The notes under the pieces were generated by a model that worked only from the letters and a program-made list of their open reading frames with translations, ran no database searches and had not been told where the DNA came from. A program made the translations under genes and the position numbers. This document shows positions 15,947 through 17,463 of a stretch of 17,463 nucleotides of DNA, piece after piece (the stretch's first letter is position 1; each line of letters begins with the position of its first letter). The DNA lies in contig CAYJHI010000026.1 in the NCBI GenBank assembly GCA_964370085.1, positions 1-17,463 of the forward strand, read 5' to 3'. The DNA comes from CARZYU01 sp964370085. Lineage in GTDB: Bacteria > Bacillota_I > Bacilli_A > RF39 > UBA660.

Positions 15947-15954
15947 TGTCTTTC
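15927..15954. terminator. Shared bidirectional terminator between the DUF3603 gene and trpS
   Basis: A ten-pair stem (15928-15937 with 15944-15953, one G-U pair) encloses a six-base loop. On the minus strand the stem is followed by a T-rich run (complement of 15921-15930), giving trpS a good terminator. On the plus strand the T tract is shorter. The TGA stop of the DUF3603 gene is within the right arm. Confidence 0.75.
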
Positions 15955-16962
15955 TTAGTTAAAATAGTTAATATGCATTTTGTCTTTAACTTCCTTAAGG
16001 ACTTTTTTAGCACAATCTCTAGCACACTCAGTACCAGTAGTTAAAATACGATTAACTTCGTCACTATTTTCTTCATAATATTTACGTTTCTCTTGAATTG
16101 GTTTTAAAAATTCATTAGTAATTTCAATAAGTTCTTTCTTACAACCTACACAACCTCTAGAACCACTACAACATTCATTTCTAACAGTTTCTAAATTAGA
16201 ATTACTAAGCAGTTTATGATAATAATAAACCATACATTTATCAGGATTAGCTTTATCATCTTTTTTAATCTTATCCGGATCAGTAATCGCACCCATAATT
16301 TTTTTAGAAATAGTTTCTTCATCATCTACTAAATAAATAGCATTTCCTAAACTTTTACCCATTTTATCATTACCATCTAATCCTTTAACACGAGTAACTT
16401 TAGTAAGTAGATGTTCTGGTTCTTTAAAAGTTTCTCCATATATATTATTAAACTTACGTACAATTTCACGACACTGTTCAATTAAAGGTAACTGATCTTC
16501 TCCAACAGGAACAACTTCACCCCTAAAAGCTGTAATATCTGCAGCTTGGCTAACTGGATATCCTAAAAAACCATAAGTAACACCTTCACCATCACTACCA
16601 AATAAATATTTCTTCTGAGCAATCTCTGTTTTAATAGTAGGATTTCTTTGTAGACGATTAATTGTAACTAAGTTAGAGTAGAACACTGTTAGTTCTGCAA
16701 TTTCAGGAATCATCGATTGAATAAAGAAATTAACTTTATTAGGATCCACACCAATCGCAAGTAAATCTTTAGTAACCTCAAACACATTAGTTCTAACTTT
16801 TTCAGGATCATTAAAATTATCAGTTAAAGCCTGAACATCTGCTATTTCTATAAAAGTATTATATTCATCTTGTACTTTTAAATAGTTTTGACAAGCACCA
16901 AAATAATGACCCAAGTGTAGATTACCAGTAGGTCTTAAACCCGTTAATACATTTTTTTTCAT
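15955..16962 (-). CDS. trpS: Tryptophanyl-tRNA synthetase, with a cysteine pattern suggesting an iron-sulfur cluster
   Basis: TrpRS activates tryptophan with ATP and charges tRNA-Trp in the cytoplasm. The 335-residue product has the class I signatures: TGNLHLGH (12-19, the HIGH motif) and KMGKS (200-204, the KMSKS motif). It also has the Rossmann core segment GYPVSQAADI and the conserved VPVGEDQLPLIE. Length is normal for the family. Near the C-terminal part are Cys243, Cys264, Cys271 and Cys274, with spacing C-x20-C-x6-C-x2-C. This closely resembles the C-x22-C-x6-C-x2-C set that binds a [4Fe-4S] cluster in Thermotoga maritima TrpRS. The ATG follows AGGGAT (minus strand, 16976-16971) with eight bases between. 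No T-box precedes it; the nearby T-box is on the opposite strand. Confidence 0.97.
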   Translation of the reverse strand: MKKNVLTGLRPTGNLHLGHYFGACQNYLKVQDEYNTFIEIADVQALTDNFNDPEKVRTNVFEVTKDLLAIGVDPNKVNFFIQSMIPEIAELTVFYSNLVTINRLQRNPTIKTEIAQKKYLFGSDGEGVTYGFLGYPVSQAADITAFRGEVVPVGEDQLPLIEQCREIVRKFNNIYGETFKEPEHLLTKVTRVKGLDGNDKMGKSLGNAIYLVDDEETISKKIMGAITDPDKIKKDDKANPDKCMVYYYHKLLSNSNLETVRNECCSGSRGCVGCKKELIEITNEFLKPIQEKRKYYEENSDEVNRILTTGTECARDCAKKVLKEVKDKMHINYFN

Positions 16963-16982
16963 ATAATCACATCCCTATAACT

Positions 16983-16991
16983 ATTGTATCA
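16983..16991 (-). promoter_or_regulatory. Extended -10 promoter of trpS
   Basis: On the minus strand the sequence reads TGATACAAT, an extended -10 box with TG one base before the hexamer. A start near 16976 would give a short leader beginning about at the ribosome site. No clear -35 is present, as is common for extended -10 promoters. Confidence 0.45.
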
Positions 16992-17143
16992 AATAATTAT
17001 CCAAAAATCTATTAACAAATGGTGAATACATAAGAAATATATAAGTATATAACAATGATAGAAGAGCATATATTAGAATAATGATACTTCAGGTACAAAA
17101 TAGTATGACAGTAAAATGTTAAAAAACTATTAATAAGAAAAAG

Positions 17144-17172
17144 TTGAAATAAGAAAAACAATATGATATTAT
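17144..17172 (+). promoter_or_regulatory. Promoter of the T-box leader
   Basis: TTGAAA (17144-17149) and TATTAT (17167-17172) are separated by 17 bases and sit just before the T-box RNA, so transcription should begin near 17179. The rest of the gap from 16992 to 17143 shows no gene or structure that I can support. Confidence 0.7.
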
Positions 17173-17178
17173 ATATAC

Positions 17179-17402
17179 ATAGATATATTAAAAACAAGTG
17201 CGAAAGACGTAAATAGTCAATGATTTAAAGAGAGTCAGTGGTTGGTGTGAACTGATAAGAGTAACTATTTAAGATCACTTTCAAGTGTAGTTTATGGATA
17301 AAGTAAATTCGGTAACGCGTTATAGTATTGAGTGCATAGTAATAACTATGAATTAAGGTGGTACCGCGAGCAATTCGTCCTTTTCAAAGGATGAATTTTT
17401 TT
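17179..17402 (+). promoter_or_regulatory. T-box riboswitch, specifier read as AUC (isoleucine)
   Basis: T-box leaders sense uncharged tRNA and switch the downstream gene on by preventing termination. The conserved T-box core AAGGTGGTACCGCG is at 17355-17368. Stem I is visible: a lower stem pairs 17202-17206 with 17278-17282, a middle stem pairs 17211-17217 with 17264-17270, and an upper stem pairs 17235-17239 with 17251-17255, preceded by the usual AGAGAG. The right side of the specifier loop is AAGATCA (17271-17277). In the usual register (three bases, then a purine before the lower stem) the specifier is ATC at 17274-17276. Stem III is CATAGT/ACTATG (17335-17340 with 17345-17350). The terminator follows, and the antiterminator would pair 17355-17358 with 17379-17382. 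Identity as a T-box is near certain; the codon reading is hand-folded. Confidence 0.93.
17372..17402 (+). terminator. Regulated terminator of the T-box leader
   Basis: AATTCGTCCTT (17372-17382) pairs with AAGGATGAATT (17387-17397, one G-U pair) around a four-base loop, and the T run reaches 17402. Its left arm contains the CCTT bases that the antiterminator would use. Confidence 0.9.
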
Positions 17403-17419
17403 GTTGAAAGGAGAAAATT

Positions 17420-17463
17420 ATGGAATTTAAAAAATTAGATAAAAATAAAATAAGTGAGGCAGA
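17420..17463 (+). CDS. Start of a T-box-controlled gene, possibly isoleucyl-tRNA synthetase (3' partial)
   Basis: The ATG follows AAAGGAG (17407-17413) and the frame stays open to the window end, encoding MEFKKLDKNKISEA. Fourteen residues are too few to name a family. The T-box with an apparent isoleucine specifier makes ileS the first guess, since T-boxes mostly control aminoacyl-tRNA synthetases. Isoleucine biosynthesis or transport genes are the alternatives. The N-terminus does not look like the B. subtilis type of IleRS, so if it is ileS it would be another subtype. Confidence 0.6.
   Translation, partial: MEFKKLDKNKISEA

Noticed and set aside
17012..17197. Minus-strand 61-codon open frame upstream of trpS
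   Set aside because: Almost only I, L, F, Y and S from AT-rich DNA, and it covers the T-box promoter on the other strand.
16963..17419. T-box as the regulator of trpS
   Set aside because: The T-box core, stem I and terminator read only on the plus strand, away from trpS.

Overview
The window is AT-rich and gene-dense, with mostly AGGAGG-like ribosome binding sites, a T-box riboswitch and cell-wall enzymes. This points to a low-GC Gram-positive bacterium of the Bacilli type, possibly one of the uncultivated gut lineages related to Erysipelotrichales/RF39; that placement is an impression, not a measurement. TGA ends two of the genes and the tryptophans I checked are TGG, so the standard bacterial code fits.

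Positions 1-13529 hold one tightly packed plus-strand operon, cut at its left end, that encodes a type IV secretion / conjugation-like machine. In order it has: a secreted protein with a VirB2/TrbC-like two-helix pilin domain fused to a large ectodomain; a VirB6/TrbL-like channel protein; a PrgI-family membrane protein; a stand-alone domain resembling the VirB4/TraC N-terminus; the VirB4 ATPase; a 1124-residue cell-wall hydrolase with two M23 domains, a SpoIID domain and a C39-like cysteine peptidase; a lipoprotein with a second, C-terminal membrane anchor; the VirD4/TraG coupling ATPase; and a membrane-anchored ectodomain protein. Gaps are 0-35 bases with several overlaps, and a strong terminator closes the operon at 13523-13550. 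No relaxase, integrase, transposase or attachment site is visible here, though the left end is open.

Positions 13551-15954 carry ordinary chromosomal genes on the plus strand: a minimal rhodanese, rmuC, a small two-helix membrane protein and a DUF3603 (YjbA-like) gene, separated by short terminators. The minus-strand trpS gene (15955-16962) converges on the DUF3603 gene across a shared bidirectional terminator. Its product has a cysteine pattern like that of iron-sulfur-containing TrpRS.

From 17144 a good promoter drives a T-box leader whose specifier reads as AUC (isoleucine). Its target gene begins at 17420 and runs off the window.

The most noteworthy element is the T4SS-like operon: pilin-like subunit, channel, two ATPases and a four-domain wall-remodelling enzyme, next to housekeeping genes and without visible mobility genes.
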